Of a stretch of DNA of 64,000 nt, positions 34,101-45,200 are shown one piece after another (within the stretch, counting starts at the first letter, position 1; each line of letters begins with the position of its first letter). Under the pieces are notes generated by a model. That model had not been told where the DNA came from, did no database searches, and was given only the letters and a program-made list of their open reading frames with translations. A program made the translations under genes and the position numbers. This stretch comes from Watersipora subatra (lineage: Eukaryota > Bryozoa > Gymnolaemata > Cheilostomatida > Watersiporidae): contig NC_088717.1 in NCBI RefSeq assembly GCF_963576615.1, positions 15,238,108-15,302,107 of the forward strand. Direction: 5' to 3'.

Positions 34101-36814
34101 GTATAGGACCGCCTACAACAATCTAGCATTTCTGAAATATATGTAATCAGTTGTACTTTGCTTAAAAAAGCATGTGAATACAGAAACATGGTCTCATTTT
34201 AATACTCAGAATCTCCTCTATCTGTTTTTTTATCTGTTCGTCTTTAAAGACGATACTCTAACTGTTACGTCGCTAAGTAATATTAAATGTAAATATTTAT
34301 TTACTAAAAGCTATTTGAAGACATGAGTGCTTGAACTGTCAAAAATGACTGAATCTATACTTTGGGGAAGTAGAAATATCCAACATTTGAGAAACCTTTA
34401 AACAGACTTAACACATAGCTTGAAAGAAAAAATAACCATTTAGTAACTTTTGCTAATGTTTCATTAATACAGAGCAGATCTCCTCGCCTGAGAGTATTAT
34501 GTAATAAGGAGAAATAAATTTAATATTTAAATAAAATTTAAATAAAATAAACAATATAATAACATGAAAAAAAGGTTTTAAGATTAAAATGATATATAAC
34601 TTTAATCAAGAAATAAATTTAATATTTAAATAAAATTTAAATGCTAATGTTTCATTAATACAGAGCAGATCTCCTCGCCTGAGAGTATTATGTAATAAGG
34701 AGAAATAAATTTAATATTTAAATCAAATTTAAATGAAATAAACAATACAATAACATGAAAAAAGTTTTTAAGATTAAAATGATATATAACTTTATTTTAG
34801 TTGACTATATTGAGCTTATTGAGACCTATAATTAAAGCGTATGAAAATGATTGTGTGGTCTTCTACTTATGCATATGACTGTAGTTCTAGAAATCCATAT
34901 CATGTTTTATGCCAGTGCGCCGATATTGTCACTTCTCATTATTCAAAATATTTTATAATGATATTTGTAGATTCTCAGATCCACAGCTGTTATCACCACA
35001 ATATCTATAATATTCTACTTGCCATATCGATATATCTACTTCTACAACCTGCATACTCGTGCCACTGTAAACAATGACAACGATGTCATGATACTTCTTG
35101 GCACCGTCATGGTAATCCTAGGAGGAGCTGTAAAACCATTTGTATATATCACAGCTTCCAGCCGTTTCCGCAAATCTGCATTTCGGGCTCTCAAGTAAGT
35201 TTTTTTTTAGAATAAAAGTGAACATTTTATGACTTCTTTATTTGTGAATGATTGGTGTGATGTCATAGTCGCGATTTATTAAACAACAGTATAATTTATT
35301 GTTCAACATATTTTATTGGTCCTCGATCAGTCAAGTGGCTCATCAAGTTTGTATCACTATGTTTCCAAATGTTTTCCTTTTTGGTGCCTTTTTTACTTGT
35401 TAACAGGGGTACTGCGGATACTGCCTAAAAACAGAATAATAATAATAAAATATTGTACCATTAGTGTGAGTTTAGTAACTGGGACTGGAGAGGAGCGTTA
35501 GACATGCTAGGCAAACGTTATGATAGCTTTTGTCGACTTCTCAGACAGAATCTGTGGATCTTCCGCTTGAAACAACACTTTCTGTTAGCTTTACTCCTTA
35601 TAAAAATATTTGGTTATCATTAGGAAAAGAGAAACACTTTCATTGGAATGTAGGCTATATTCACAGAGACAACCAATTGCGACATGATTGGGCATCATCA
35701 CCAAATCACCCTATTGAAAATATTTCACATGGAAGCTACACACACCGCTATCTCGTGTTGAATCAAGCATTGATGAATTAAGCACCCGGCAGCAGACGTT
35801 AGGTCTAGTACGTTAGTGATTTTTCAGAGAGCTTGTTTCTCAAGCGGCCATTCTGTTGATGACAGTTTTTAAAAAGCTTTTTTAACTTGAATTTTAATAA
35901 GCTGTCATGCCGCATAATAATGATAATAACTGCCTTTAACATCAACTTCATTGGGTTACATTCAGTCGAAAAGAGTGTTGAAAAAGACAACCTAGTACAT
36001 ATAGTATCGAGCAGAAAACATTAGCTCTTGCCCTTGGCGACCATTGGTGCCTTGAGAGGTCTGCATAAATAGGAAACCTTTAAAGGGTTGGCCAGATGGC
36101 AACCGACTATGCCCAGATGTGGATATATCAGCCAGTACCAAAGTTTGTAAGAAGTTGTGATTAGTATTAAAATCAAACTCAAAACACTAGTAGGCCTATC
36201 ATTCCAAATATTTCTTGTACTTCAATTGCTCGATTTTATGACTTGCATTCTGAATGACGATTATGTTATGAACAAATACTCTAAATAATGCATTCGCTAA
36301 TAATCAATTATCCAATCACACGCAAGTCAAACTAGACTGAGCACTATAGCAACCATTCAGCTGCCAGCTATCTGCTTCGATTACTTTGATTGGTTCAATT
36401 CCTAACCGTAGCATCCAATGGGGGCGCTTGAATGTAATAATCGAATGAACTGGAGTGGCTTGTAAATTGACAATCAGTGTGATATCCGCTGTGATATCAC
36501 ACTGATTGTCACTGATACATCACATAATTATTTGTGATGTAATTAGTTTCTTAATTAGTTAGTTAACTTTGCTTCTAGAATTTATCTCCAAACAAAGCGT
36601 TTCTTTTGATCTTTATAAATTGTGGTACTTACATTATAATTGAAAATATCCAAGGATGGTATGATAGGCTTTAACAAGCCTTTCTGTGCATTGCAGATGC
36701 TGCGGGACAAGCAGGAAAGAGTACGAACAAACCCACGGATTTAGAATGAGCGAGAAGTTCGTAGAGTCCGACAGACCTCTCCTCAATGTCAATAAATTAG
36801 CCGTGATCTCTTAA
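27704..36814 (+). CDS. Rhodopsin-like (class A) GPCR, four exons, complete
   Basis: Exons 27704-28190, 30539-30801, 34971-35194 and 36697-36814 join in phase to 1092 nt, 363 residues and stop. Seven membrane segments are visible: TM1 about 32-58 (GLVGNVLLII), TM2 68-90 (FAIAFADIILL), TM3 104-130, TM4 149-170, TM5 203-230, TM6 252-275, TM7 287-311. Landmarks: N51 (1.50), D79 (2.50), ECL1 W100-M-F-G, disulphide pair C107/C194, ERF (131-133) for DRY, W158 (4.50), FYLP (265-268) for CWxP, KPFVY (305-309) for NPxxY, one N-glycosylation site N21-G-T, and a CC pair (326-327) for palmitoylation. The ECL1 W-x-F-G and ERFNAVCRP resemble peptide receptors, but no subfamily or ligand can be named. It couples presumably to G proteins at the plasma membrane. 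Confidence 0.92.
28191..30538. other. GPCR intron 1
   Basis: 2.35 kb without a recognised gene or transposon. It includes a TATAAT-type AT-rich stretch at 28760-28820 and a G run near 28935. Confidence 0.5.
30539..30801 (+). CDS. GPCR exon 2 (TM4 end, ECL2, TM5, ICL3)
   Basis: 263 nt. The acceptor is ATTGTTTCAG/GTGTT and the donor AATCAC/GTAAGT. It encodes VLAPLIVMTKEVLLKYPAPH, ECL2 with C194 (TATSCYLEMEP), TM5 (QLYFTIMGMVFYGITAIVSI) and a short third intracellular loop (NVDLENYFIKDDFKNH). TM5 lacks the usual proline. Confidence 0.93.
31270..31445. repeat. Degenerate 14 bp tandem repeat
   Basis: About a dozen units near AAGAATATCCAGAT / AAAAACTATCCAGAT in GPCR intron 2. Confidence 0.75.
31485..31990. 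mobile_element. pogo/mariner-like repeat fragments
   Basis: 31485-31625 shares CCAGTGTTGGCATCGTA and AGAAACCCATAGTAATTA with 7330-7450. 31660-31900 shares TTTAGTGGTTATGGTC and AATTTAGCTTACTAA blocks with 20860-21080. No ORF of note. Confidence 0.5.
32925..33182. mobile_element. Foldback element copy F2 (compact)
   Basis: The left arm has TTTGTTTGTTGTTTTAG and AAAACTTGATCAT; the right arm is inverted, with GATCAAGTTTTGTCGAT, CCTGGCAGTCAGATCA and AAACAACAAAC. The loop is only some 50 bp. Same family as F1 and F4. Confidence 0.75.
33893..34131 (-). CDS. Candidate terminal exon or relic ORF, unknown product
   Basis: The minus strand is open for 79 codons from a good acceptor (ACATATATTTCAG/AAATG) to TAA, with AATAAA at 33892-33897 and again at 33879-33884. 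The reading (CIAKIEEMLFGGLRECVSAG, RDYYQIQPVNRDRVELIKGR) has a coding-like residue mix but I do not recognise it, and no partner exon was found. It lies inside GPCR intron 2 on the opposite strand. It could be a nested gene's last exon, a retrocopy fragment, or chance; the plus strand is also open here. Confidence 0.25.
34451..34795. repeat. 191 bp direct tandem duplication
   Basis: TGCTAATGTTTCATTAATAC starts at 34451 and again at 34642. The two copies are near-identical up to about 34794, just upstream of GPCR exon 3. Confidence 0.92.
34971..35194 (+). CDS. GPCR exon 3 (TM6 and TM7)
   Basis: 224 nt. The acceptor is GATATTTGTAG/ATTCTC and the donor GCTCTCAA/GTAAGT. It encodes ILRSTAVITTISIIFYLPYR (TM6), a loop rich in N and D (ATVNNDNDV), and TM7 MILLGTVMVILGGAVKPFVY followed by ITASSRFRKSAFRAL (helix 8). 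It is not the longest ORF in its region and was found by motif. Phases match exons 2 and 4. Confidence 0.92.
35195..36467. other. GPCR intron 3, left part
   Basis: No feature recognised. The 83-codon ORF at 35530-35781 has no domain, splice support or repeat match that I can see. Confidence 0.45.
36468..36511. repeat. Perfect 19 bp inverted repeat
   Basis: TGACAATCAGTGTGATATC, 6 nt loop (CGCTGT), then its exact complement, 186 bp before the last GPCR exon. Confidence 0.92.
36697..36814 (+). CDS. GPCR exon 4 (cytoplasmic tail and stop)
   Basis: 118 nt including TAA. The acceptor is TGTGCATTGCAG/ATGC. It encodes the tail CCGTSRKEYEQTHGFRMSEK then FVESDRPLLNVNKLAVIS. The CC pair after helix 8 is a typical palmitoylation site; there are several Ser/Thr for kinases. 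Confidence 0.9.
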
Positions 36815-37420
36815 ATAAGGAGAGAGTACGAGAAAGCAGCTGTGATCAACCTACTACTTCCCAATTGAATCTTATACAAGAATCTTCTGGAAACCCGTCT
36901 GCAGCCAAGCTGAACTTTTTTTAAATTTTTTTTGTAAGCCGTAAATATCTGTAACCACGCTAAGGTAGGAGGTACGAGTCCTAACGATAGATTTTGTATG
37001 TAGCCAGCTTCTAATCTCACTTCCATTGAAATTGGTCTTTTGTGCAATATATGATTTTAAAGGCGAAGAATTGTTTCACTATGTTTAACTAGTAATGCGT
37101 GAAGGCTATTAGGTGTTGCTTGGCTGTCAGCACGTAGGGTCAGCGTGACTCTGAATCATTGCATCAGAAAGCCCTGCTTTTCAGCTAACAGCTAGTACAT
37201 TTTTCTATCGCCTCAAGCTGTTAACCATACATACATGCAAATTTTACTTGAATTCTGATTTCTGTATGAGTATTTTGATGAAAGAAATGATGAACGGAGT
37301 TCTTTGTGCCTACAGAATATTTTTTTAATGAGCTCCTGATAGTTGTATAAGAGGAAAGGCTATAAGCAGGCACATTTATGAATTATGAAACACTTGAGGG
37401 TGTTGATGTAAGCCATATGA

Positions 37421-37426
37421 AATAAA
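37421..37426 (+). terminator. Candidate polyadenylation signal for the GPCR gene
   Basis: AATAAA about 610 nt after the stop codon. It is plausible by position, but no cleavage site can be shown. Confidence 0.3.
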
Positions 37427-37527
37427 ATATACAGCAAGCAAACAGTTATTTATAACTTATTGACTCAGAGAACAGGTGCTTGATCTTTGCAAATGGGAAC
37501 TGTCAGTAAATACATTGTAGTTCTCCA

Positions 37528-37955
37528 AAGGCTGGTTCATATTATATCGGAACATGTCGGAGCTGTCCTCTCGGCGATTATCCGTCGACTATGTGCATAG
37601 TAAACTGATGGCACTATCGAGGCGATGTGAATGCGTCGAGAAATATTGTGGCTGTCAAACTTTCTTGATATTTTGCCGAGCATCCATGACAGTCTGTATA
37701 ATCTGCACCACTTCAGCAATGATGATTGGCCATCACGGATTGCTTAATCTATATTTTGTTTCATGGCAGTTGCTGCGGGGCTAGTATTTTATCAATTCCG
37801 CTAGCACCTGGTATAATTAGAACGCCATACTGTAGACTATTCGCTGATGTAACTGCGGATGGGCTCGCTATAATGTGAACATTGTTGTCACATACAATCA
37901 CTGAAGCATTGTGGGATTAACGCCGACATAAGGGGATACTGTGTGAACCAGCCTT
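37528..37955. mobile_element. MITE, copy 2 of the 14.3 kb family
   Basis: Ends AAGGCTGGTTCA and TGAACCAGCCTT are perfect 12 bp inverted repeats; similarity continues inward (TATCGGAACATGTCGG versus ATGTCGGCGTTAATCC). The interior matches 14268-14694. No clear target duplication. Confidence 0.85.
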
Positions 37956-38825
37956 AAAGCAGCGCTTCCTGTTCGTTTTTACCTCCGAACCCCTACGACT
38001 GACCAGGGCAATCTCATATCCTCTTGTTTTGAATAAAGCAAAAACAGCTCAAAACAATGAAAAACAAACATATTCAGAATATAATAGAACATTAGGTCAT
38101 TGAAAGGTCATTATAGTAAGAGTCAAATGGTTTCGCACAGTAGAAACATATACAAAAAAAAACAACACACTATATGATCTTTGAATATTTTCCTGTCTCT
38201 TTTCTGCTATTGTTTGATTGAAACATGTTTACTTGTAGGTGAGTGAAATGTGTAGATCTTTTTCAGGGTTGATGACGTTACAATATTTATTTTTTATATA
38301 TGGAAGAGATGAAAATCCGGATTCACCTAGCTAAGCTGTTGAGCTTAGGGTCAGCTTGACCCTTGTTTCATACATCAGAAAGTTATGCTTTTTAGTGACC
38401 TGTTGGTACATTCCCTAAAAAAGTGCCTGCACTAATAAAACCACATATGAGGATTTCATGCTTGTTCAGCTCCATATTGTACACTGTCTGGCAGCTTTAA
38501 TGTAAGGAAATCATAAAATGGTTTAAACCTTTGACAGCTTCAGAAATTGGGCAGCACATTCTTTGGATGTCAGATGCCTACATAATGCTTGAGGCAACTC
38601 GGAGAAATGATTAGATTACAACATAGAGTTTTGGAAGAGACGTGACAATGGAAAAGGGTTGGGTATGTCAAACCTACAGGTCCCCAGAGAGACTGTGTAA
38701 AACTATGTTGATATCATTTGTCCCATAATGCTTTGCGACACGTAGCCTTGGCTCATTCCTAATAATTATAGCGCTATCTACATGGTAAAAACCTCAGTGT
38801 ACAACAACTTGAAAAAGAACATAGG

Positions 38826-39020
38826 TAATTTTCTATATATAATATTATAAATATTATATATAAAATATAATATTTTATATTATATTTTATATATAATATT
38901 TTATATTATATTTCGTATTATATATAAAATATATAATATACATATTGTATATATAATATATATATTCTATAATATATATTATATATATATTTATAATATA
39001 TATATAATATATCATATATA
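38826..39020. repeat. (TA)-rich palindromic tract
   Basis: Almost pure A/T with many TATAATATTATA-type self-complementary segments. The hAT element at 39029 is inserted in it, as the tract resumes at 40332. Confidence 0.9.
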
Positions 39021-39028
39021 CATATGGG

Positions 39029-40331
39029 CAGGCTTGGGGCCACTAGCAGTGCAGTGCGCACTGCACTGCACTAGTGCACTGCACTAATGCAGTGCATAGT
39101 GCAGTGCAATTTAAAAATAGAAATGTCTAGTGCAATGCTAGTGCAAATTTGACATGAGTCCCTGGGTGCACTAGTACAAGTGCAGTGCTTAGTGTGACAT
39201 GGTATGTACTAGTGCAGTGCCTAGTGCAGATTAGAAAATTCCCATAAACGCACTAGTGCAAGTGCAGTGCACAGTGCAACATAAAATGCTCTAGTGCAAT
39301 GCCTAGTGCGGATTGGAAACTTTTTCATAAATGCACTAGTGCAAGTGCAGTGCCTAGTGCGACATAGTATACACTAGTGCAGTGCCAAGTGCAGATTGAA
39401 TATTATTATTTTCCTTTGATGGAGATGATGGAGATGGCATTACGCTTTACTTTAATATTGGTATTGAATATGGAACTTTGATATTTCTTTGCAATGTTGT
39501 TAACTACTCAAATGAGCATGTGTTGGGAGTTTCCATGAATCCCTAGAACTACAATCAAGCCAACTTTAATTATTTACCATTTGTCTATTGTCTTGTCCAT
39601 TTGTCTCCATGTCAGTATTTGTGGATGTACATGGGTATGTAGGATTTCAGTTTAAATTTATCTTTGATAGAGTGGAAGTAACTTATTGACTAAATTTCAA
39701 CTTTCAATAAGTTTCTTGTAAACTTATGTTTTTAAATACATGTATTTAAGTACCAATTACATATGCTTATGTACATATTCACAAGCAAAATGAGACCAAT
39801 CCAGAGATGGTATGATTATATAATAAATGTAGGCATCTTTGAAGTAAAATGAAACTTGATCTATGAGTAATATGTTTATACCAGCGTGAGCGTGACACAC
39901 CTCAGACCCAGACTTTTTTGAACATGACTAGAGGAATTTTGCCAGTAGGTACTGACTGTAGCTGTAGTTGTCTGAAAGTCAATGGAATTGCTAAAGAGAT
40001 AAAGTTTATAATAATTGCCCAACTGCAGCTCAGTGGTGTAATGAGTGCCTAGTGCATTTATGATTTTACACTGCACTAGTGCTAGTGCAATGTCTAGTGC
40101 ACAAGAATTTTTGCTATTGCAGTGCCTAGTGCATTTTTGACTTCACTTTTCGATGCACTAGTGCTAGTGCAGTGCCTAGTGCACAAGAATTTCTGCTAGT
40201 GCAGTGCTTAGTGCATTTTATATTATTACTATGCCATGCACTAGTGCTAGTGCAGTGCCTAGTGCACCTTACAGTTGTCTAGCCAGCAAATAGCGCAGTG
40301 CGCTCAATACTCACTAGTGGCCCCAAGCCTG
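39029..40331. mobile_element. Non-autonomous hAT element with dense subterminal repeats
   Basis: 1303 bp. Inverted ends are CAGGCTTGGGGCCACTAG on both sides. Flanks CATATGGG (39021-39028) and CATATAGG (40332-40339) are an 8 bp target duplication with one mismatch, as expected for hAT. The subterminal 350-400 bp on the left and 280 bp on the right are packed with CTAGTGCAGTGCCTAGTGCA-like repeats. The middle (39400-40040) is unrelated AT-rich DNA without a transposase. Confidence 0.9.
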
Positions 40332-40380
40332 CATATAGGTATATATATGATATATATATATATATTATATATATATCTCT

Positions 40381-40412
40381 CTTGATATAGCGGGTAATCT
40401 CGCTATATCAAG
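40381..40412. repeat. Perfect 12 bp inverted repeat
   Basis: CTTGATATAGCG, loop GGTAATCT, then its exact complement, at the edge of the (TA)n tract. Confidence 0.85.
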
Positions 40413-42100
40413 CAATGTGAAACAGTTTATGTGAACATCTAACTCACCGAACTAGGTGAAAACTAATTCTATAATTTAATACAGAATATTCCAATATTCC
40501 TAACCTGTGTTAGCAGCATTAACAATCGGTAGATCGATGGTACGCCAACGATTTAACAATGTGCTGGTACATTAACCAATGCAACAATTTTTTATACAGA
40601 GACTTTATCCGGCGTACAGTGCTTAACCAAGGGTTAAGACCAAATAGAGCGACTGGCCAAGATGTGCTCGGAGAGCCAGACCCATTCGTCTACAAGATAA
40701 AACTGATATTAAAAACAGCATTTGTTGTAATACCTTTTACAGTCGCCCATAACCAACATCTTATCTGACTTGTTAAAATGTAAAGTTGCAATTGTGGTTT
40801 AGTAGAGCAATCACAACTTTACACCTTGACACTATGCATGTATTTTCACCAATGCTGGCTTGAAGGATTAGTTCTAGCTACATGACAAAGGGGGTGTTAC
40901 ATAATACATTACATAATACAATGCAAACTACAACAATATTTCTCAGTTAGTCTACAACACTTGGCGACATCAACCTTCATAATAGAATCCATGACATCAA
41001 AAGCTGAGTTCATAAACAGATTAAATAATAATTGGAGAGGTCATGCAGTAGCTGTGTCAAGGTTGATAGCATGCATTGTATTTTTTTTCAATTGAGTGAT
41101 ATTAATTTGCCGCTTAATTTTTTTATTAATCGGTTTATGCTAAAAATACGATACGATTTTATTGCTGAGTAGTGCTCACACGATTTCATGGCAATTAGCG
41201 AGTCGATCTCTCAAGCTCAGGTTTTTTTATTCGCAACATTTACTTCACAGTATCGATCTTTAAGGTTGTATTGCAATAATTTTATCGACTTAGTTTTTAT
41301 CGATCTTTGCTGGTGCGGCATCGATCTGTTGCTATATTTTTATCTGTTGCAATTAGCAGTCTATCACTTTTGTAGACATCAAAGTCCGGGTGAAGCCTGG
41401 TTCTTACCCCACTGTGGACAGCCTGTGGTCTTCGGGAGTACCGGAATGGCTAGCAGTGCCTACGGTACCAGCAATGATTGCACAATTTGAGATTGACAAC
41501 CGTATCTTTTATGGTTGGAGTTAAGATATGACATGTGTTTCCGGGTCAATGTCGTATTAGTTCCTTTTCCGTAATCGGAAAGGCAAATTAATCAGAAAAT
41601 TGAAATTACGGAAATCGTACGCACAGTGCATATTGGGTGGGAGAGCCGCATGAGTATGGTTCTCATTATCGGCGATACCCAGCAACCTACACTAGAAACT
41701 GTAGAAAAGTTCAACTTGTTGAGCTTTGCCAACGGCCACCATCTGCAGAAAAAGTATCAACCAGTCTTGCTGGCCTACTAGTTCTCAGCAACTGCGGGCA
41801 GCCGCCAGTCCGCACGGCCACTAATGACGGTTGTGTGAGAACCGAGCTTTATTAAAGCAATACTAGCTAGTGGCTGAAGGATATTTTAATGGAGGTGATT
41901 GCTTGTGAAGCAGCTAGTAGGCTATTTAGATATCACTTATGTATGTTCATGGGCTGCCTCTATGGTCATTGAACCGGACACTGCCCGTTGAAAATTGCCT
42001 GTGACCTCAAAGGTCATCCTACTATTTTGATTGTGGAAGCATTCGTTCTGTTTTAGAGGGATTCATCAGTGGAGCTTAGTCATGTATATGTAATCTATTT
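40413..42100. other. Intergenic, no gene recognised
   Basis: Several short ORFs (40559, 41188, 41637) but no domain, splice pattern or repeat match. 41500-41850 is locally less AT-rich. Confidence 0.4.
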
Positions 42101-42103
42101 AAT

Positions 42104-42830
42104 TATTAATTATTCCATTATAATATACTGCCATGTGATATAATACTGCATAATATAATAATATATGAATGATATAATATGATATAAATTGCACTATGGT
42201 ACAATATTATATAATACAATATAATATTTACTATAATAAGAGCTGTGTCCGCCTGTCCGAAGCCACTCTAAAAGTGTTAAGAAAAAAGTGTTAACAATTT
42301 AACTCAGATATTCAGCTTGCAACAAAGCGCACAGCCAACTGCACCTTGCAGCACTATGGAATAATTGTGCACATACTGATTACACATGCCGATCGCTCAC
42401 GACGTATGAACCTGCCATGGCACTTGTATATATAATAATCATATGTATATAATAGCATATAAATTATTCTATATATTATTATATATATAATATTACATAT
42501 ATGATATTATATATAATATTTTATATATATAATATTATATAATAACATATATAATAATATATAATACAATATATGTCATATAATACAATATCATCAAGCG
42601 TGTGAAACAAAGAGCGTAGGTAGATGTAATAGTATATACATGTATATAATATTATATATATAATATTATATAATATTACCTATTATATACATAATATTAT
42701 ATAATATTATATATAATATTATATAATAACATATATAATATTGTATAATATGATATATGTAATATTATATAATAAAATATATGTAATATAATACAATATA
42801 ATCAAGTATGTCAAGCAAAGAGCATCTAGG
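42104..42830. repeat. AT-rich region of ATAATATTATAT-type repeats
   Basis: Long palindromic A/T tracts. Two related blocks are each followed by ATGTAATAT...CAATAT(A/C)ATCAAG(C/T) and an AAAGAGC(G/A) segment (near 42590 and 42800), suggesting a local duplication. Confidence 0.75.
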
Positions 42831-43012
42831 TAGTTGTAATAGTACTTATATATTTTCCGGTAAAATGTTTTCATTTTCATTCTGGTCGAATGCTATAAAA
42901 TGTAAGTTAATAGCTAGTTTTTTCGTTGTCAATATAGTAGGCTATATACTGCATAATAATGGCATGTCCTTCATAGAATACTTCTGATACAAAATCTTTA
43001 ACATTGCACATA

Positions 43013-43131
43013 CCGTGAAACACCTCTAATTGAATGCCCCCCCCTATTTGAATGCCACTTTTGTTTGACCGCCACTATGGGAAGAGGCTTGAAAAATAGA
43101 GACCCATGGAGTTCCCTTAGAGGTTTTACAG
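43013..43131. mobile_element. Short pogo/Tc1-like MITE (family A), TA target site
   Basis: 119 bp from CCGTGAAACACCTCTAATTG to AGAGGTTTTACAG, flanked by TA on both sides. Interior TTGACCGCCACTATGGGAAG is shared with the longer copies at 47.8 and 51.1 kb. A minimal, internally deleted member. Confidence 0.85.
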
Positions 43132-43633
43132 TATAGCTTGAAGCATCGCTAGTGTATTTCAAGGGATAATATGCTAATCTTCTAATTATTGGGAACTGGA
43201 CAAATGCTTGACTAAGCCTGAATTGAACCCCTAAGCCAAGAAACGCTTAACAGCTTGTACATGAACTCTCTATGACAGGCAGGACACCAGATGTCACATA
43301 CCGGCAGCACTCAGTTAGCATAAACCTCCTAGCAACATCAGGCCATACATGTGTACCTAGCGCTGACATGCAAACTGAAATATTGGGAAAAATATCGCTG
43401 GTCCAGGCACGTAGCGCGGCACTTTATGTGAATCTATAGAACCTGGAGAGAGATGAATACATTGCACATGTAGCACTCAAATGCCTCAGATTATAATCAG
43501 TTTCACAACAAGACCTGAAACCAATAATTCACCCGCTAGGCTTCCAGGCACCTCAGGCTACGTAATCATAAATGCACTCAAAAACGAGGTAGGAAGTTAT
43601 ACTGCATTAATAAAATAGATACAGTTCAAGTTT

Positions 43634-43870
43634 AGGGGAGGTCTAAGGGCGCCCCGCTGTGTTAAACTACTTTAGTATAATTATTGCCTAGCAACATCTG
43701 TAACATTAAGTTACCTATATTTACTTTGATGGAGATGAAACAGCTTCATGTTAGATACTAACATACACCGTTGCAACATGGGCTGCTGAGCATCTCGACT
43801 GCAAAGTAAAGGTTTTTAGGGGAGGTCTAAGGGCGCCCCGCTTGCCATGCTCATAAGTAGGGGAGGTCTT
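43634..43870. repeat. Dispersed direct repeat GGGGAGGTCTAAGGGCGCCC
   Basis: The GC-rich segment TTTAGGGGAGGTCTAAGGGC followed by GCCCCGCT occurs near 43634 and near 43817, with a shortened third copy AGGGGAGGTCTTAAG near 43859. Function unknown. Confidence 0.75.
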
Positions 43871-44476
43871 AAGCCACAGTCACACGATGGCCGAACCGCC
43901 TTAGGTTTGGTTTGGAGGTTGTTTTACTTCAATTCGGCTAAGCCACATGTCACATGGCATCCGAAGTCACTTCGCTTCCTAGATACCATTTGTATGGAGA
44001 CAGAACACTGTTTCATTGGTAGTTTTTATGTATTTGAGCTAAATAATTCTATTGTAAACAAAAAACTTTGAGGAACAATTATTAATTATAATTACACAGC
44101 AAATTTACCAGAAGCTCGTTCAGCTGCTCAAATTAAATCACTGGATACAGAGATTTTGCCAACCCTTCCCATTAACATAATTATAATTTTTTTTAACATA
44201 CATGTATGAATGCTTTTATAAGCTGAGTACATAACAAACAAAAACAGTCTTTATCGTAGTACTGTGGTTTTACATAAATAAATCAGTCAACGATACTTCA
44301 TCAGGATGAGTATGACACATTACTTATATTCTACATGAAAGAAAACCACAACTATTCTCTTACATTTATGCAAAACTTAAGCGCAACATCTTACATTTAT
44401 GCAACACAATCACAAGTTCGGGTGAGCTTTGTCGTAAATTGCTTCATGTTGTTTATTTAACGAAATGAAAGTATAT

Positions 44477-44657
44477 TCTACTGATCACTTGCTAATATGG
44501 GTTTGTAAAGATCATTCTTTACGATATATATATATAGCTATATATCGTATAAGCCTCTATAATTGAACGTCACCTTCATGTGAACGTCATCTCCATTTGA
44601 CTGCCGCTTTAACAATCTTGGATCTTCACAAACCCATATTAGCAAGTGATCAGTAGA
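44477..44657. repeat. 37 bp inverted repeat around a (TA)n core and family A segment
   Basis: TCTACTGATCACTTGCTAAT and on through GGGTTTGTAAAGATC (44477-44513) is inverted at 44621-44657 with about one mismatch. In the 47.9 and 51.3 kb copies the segment is single, so this is an inverted duplication within a family A copy. Confidence 0.85.
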
Positions 44658-44913
44658 AAAGTGTCCACAAAATCATATTAATAATGAATCGTTCACAACA
44701 TTAACAATTAATTCTTTTATTGTCCAACTCCAAAACTTTTGTCTTTTTTTGTTAATAACGGTCTCAGGTTAATAGTATTTCTTTGTTTAAAGCGGTATAG
44801 ACACTTCGAAGTACATGTACATTGTATATAAAAACGGTTTATATTTACTATGGTACAAGAACGACTAGTTTTAGGCTGAAGGTTGCGTTTAGAGAGCAAA
44901 GCTTTTGCTATTT

Positions 44914-44920
<7 letters not shown>
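44558..44920. mobile_element. Truncated family A element
   Basis: CCTCTATAATTGAACGTCAC, CTCCATTTGACTGCC and the interior block CCAACTCCAAAACTTTTGTC...ACTTCGAAGTACATG match 47.8-48.2 kb. The right end is lost near a (TA)n tract. Confidence 0.75.
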
Positions 44921-44965
<45 letters not shown>

Positions 44966-45122
44966 CTAAAACCAAGTGCAAAAGCATATAAAAAGAGAAC
45001 TCTACACTAAAAACTAAAAGATTATTAAAAGATTATTAGTGGAGTATGAAATATTTGAAAAATTATTGCGAAAAAAGTAAACTTTTAGTATTTGCGTTAT
45101 ATATATATGTATATATATATAT

Positions 45123-45195
<73 letters not shown>
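44921..45195. repeat. Two (TA)n microsatellites
   Basis: Pure TA/AT tracts at about 44921-44962 and 45097-45195, the latter with a few TATACATGTATA interruptions. Confidence 0.95.

Positions 45196-45200
<5 letters not shown>

Noticed and set aside
35530..35781. 83-codon ORF in GPCR intron 3
   Set aside because: No acceptor or donor in phase with the GPCR and no recognisable family.
41188..41855. ORFs at 41188-41490 and 41637-41855 as genes
   Set aside because: No recognisable domain, splice pattern or signal; lengths are within chance expectation.
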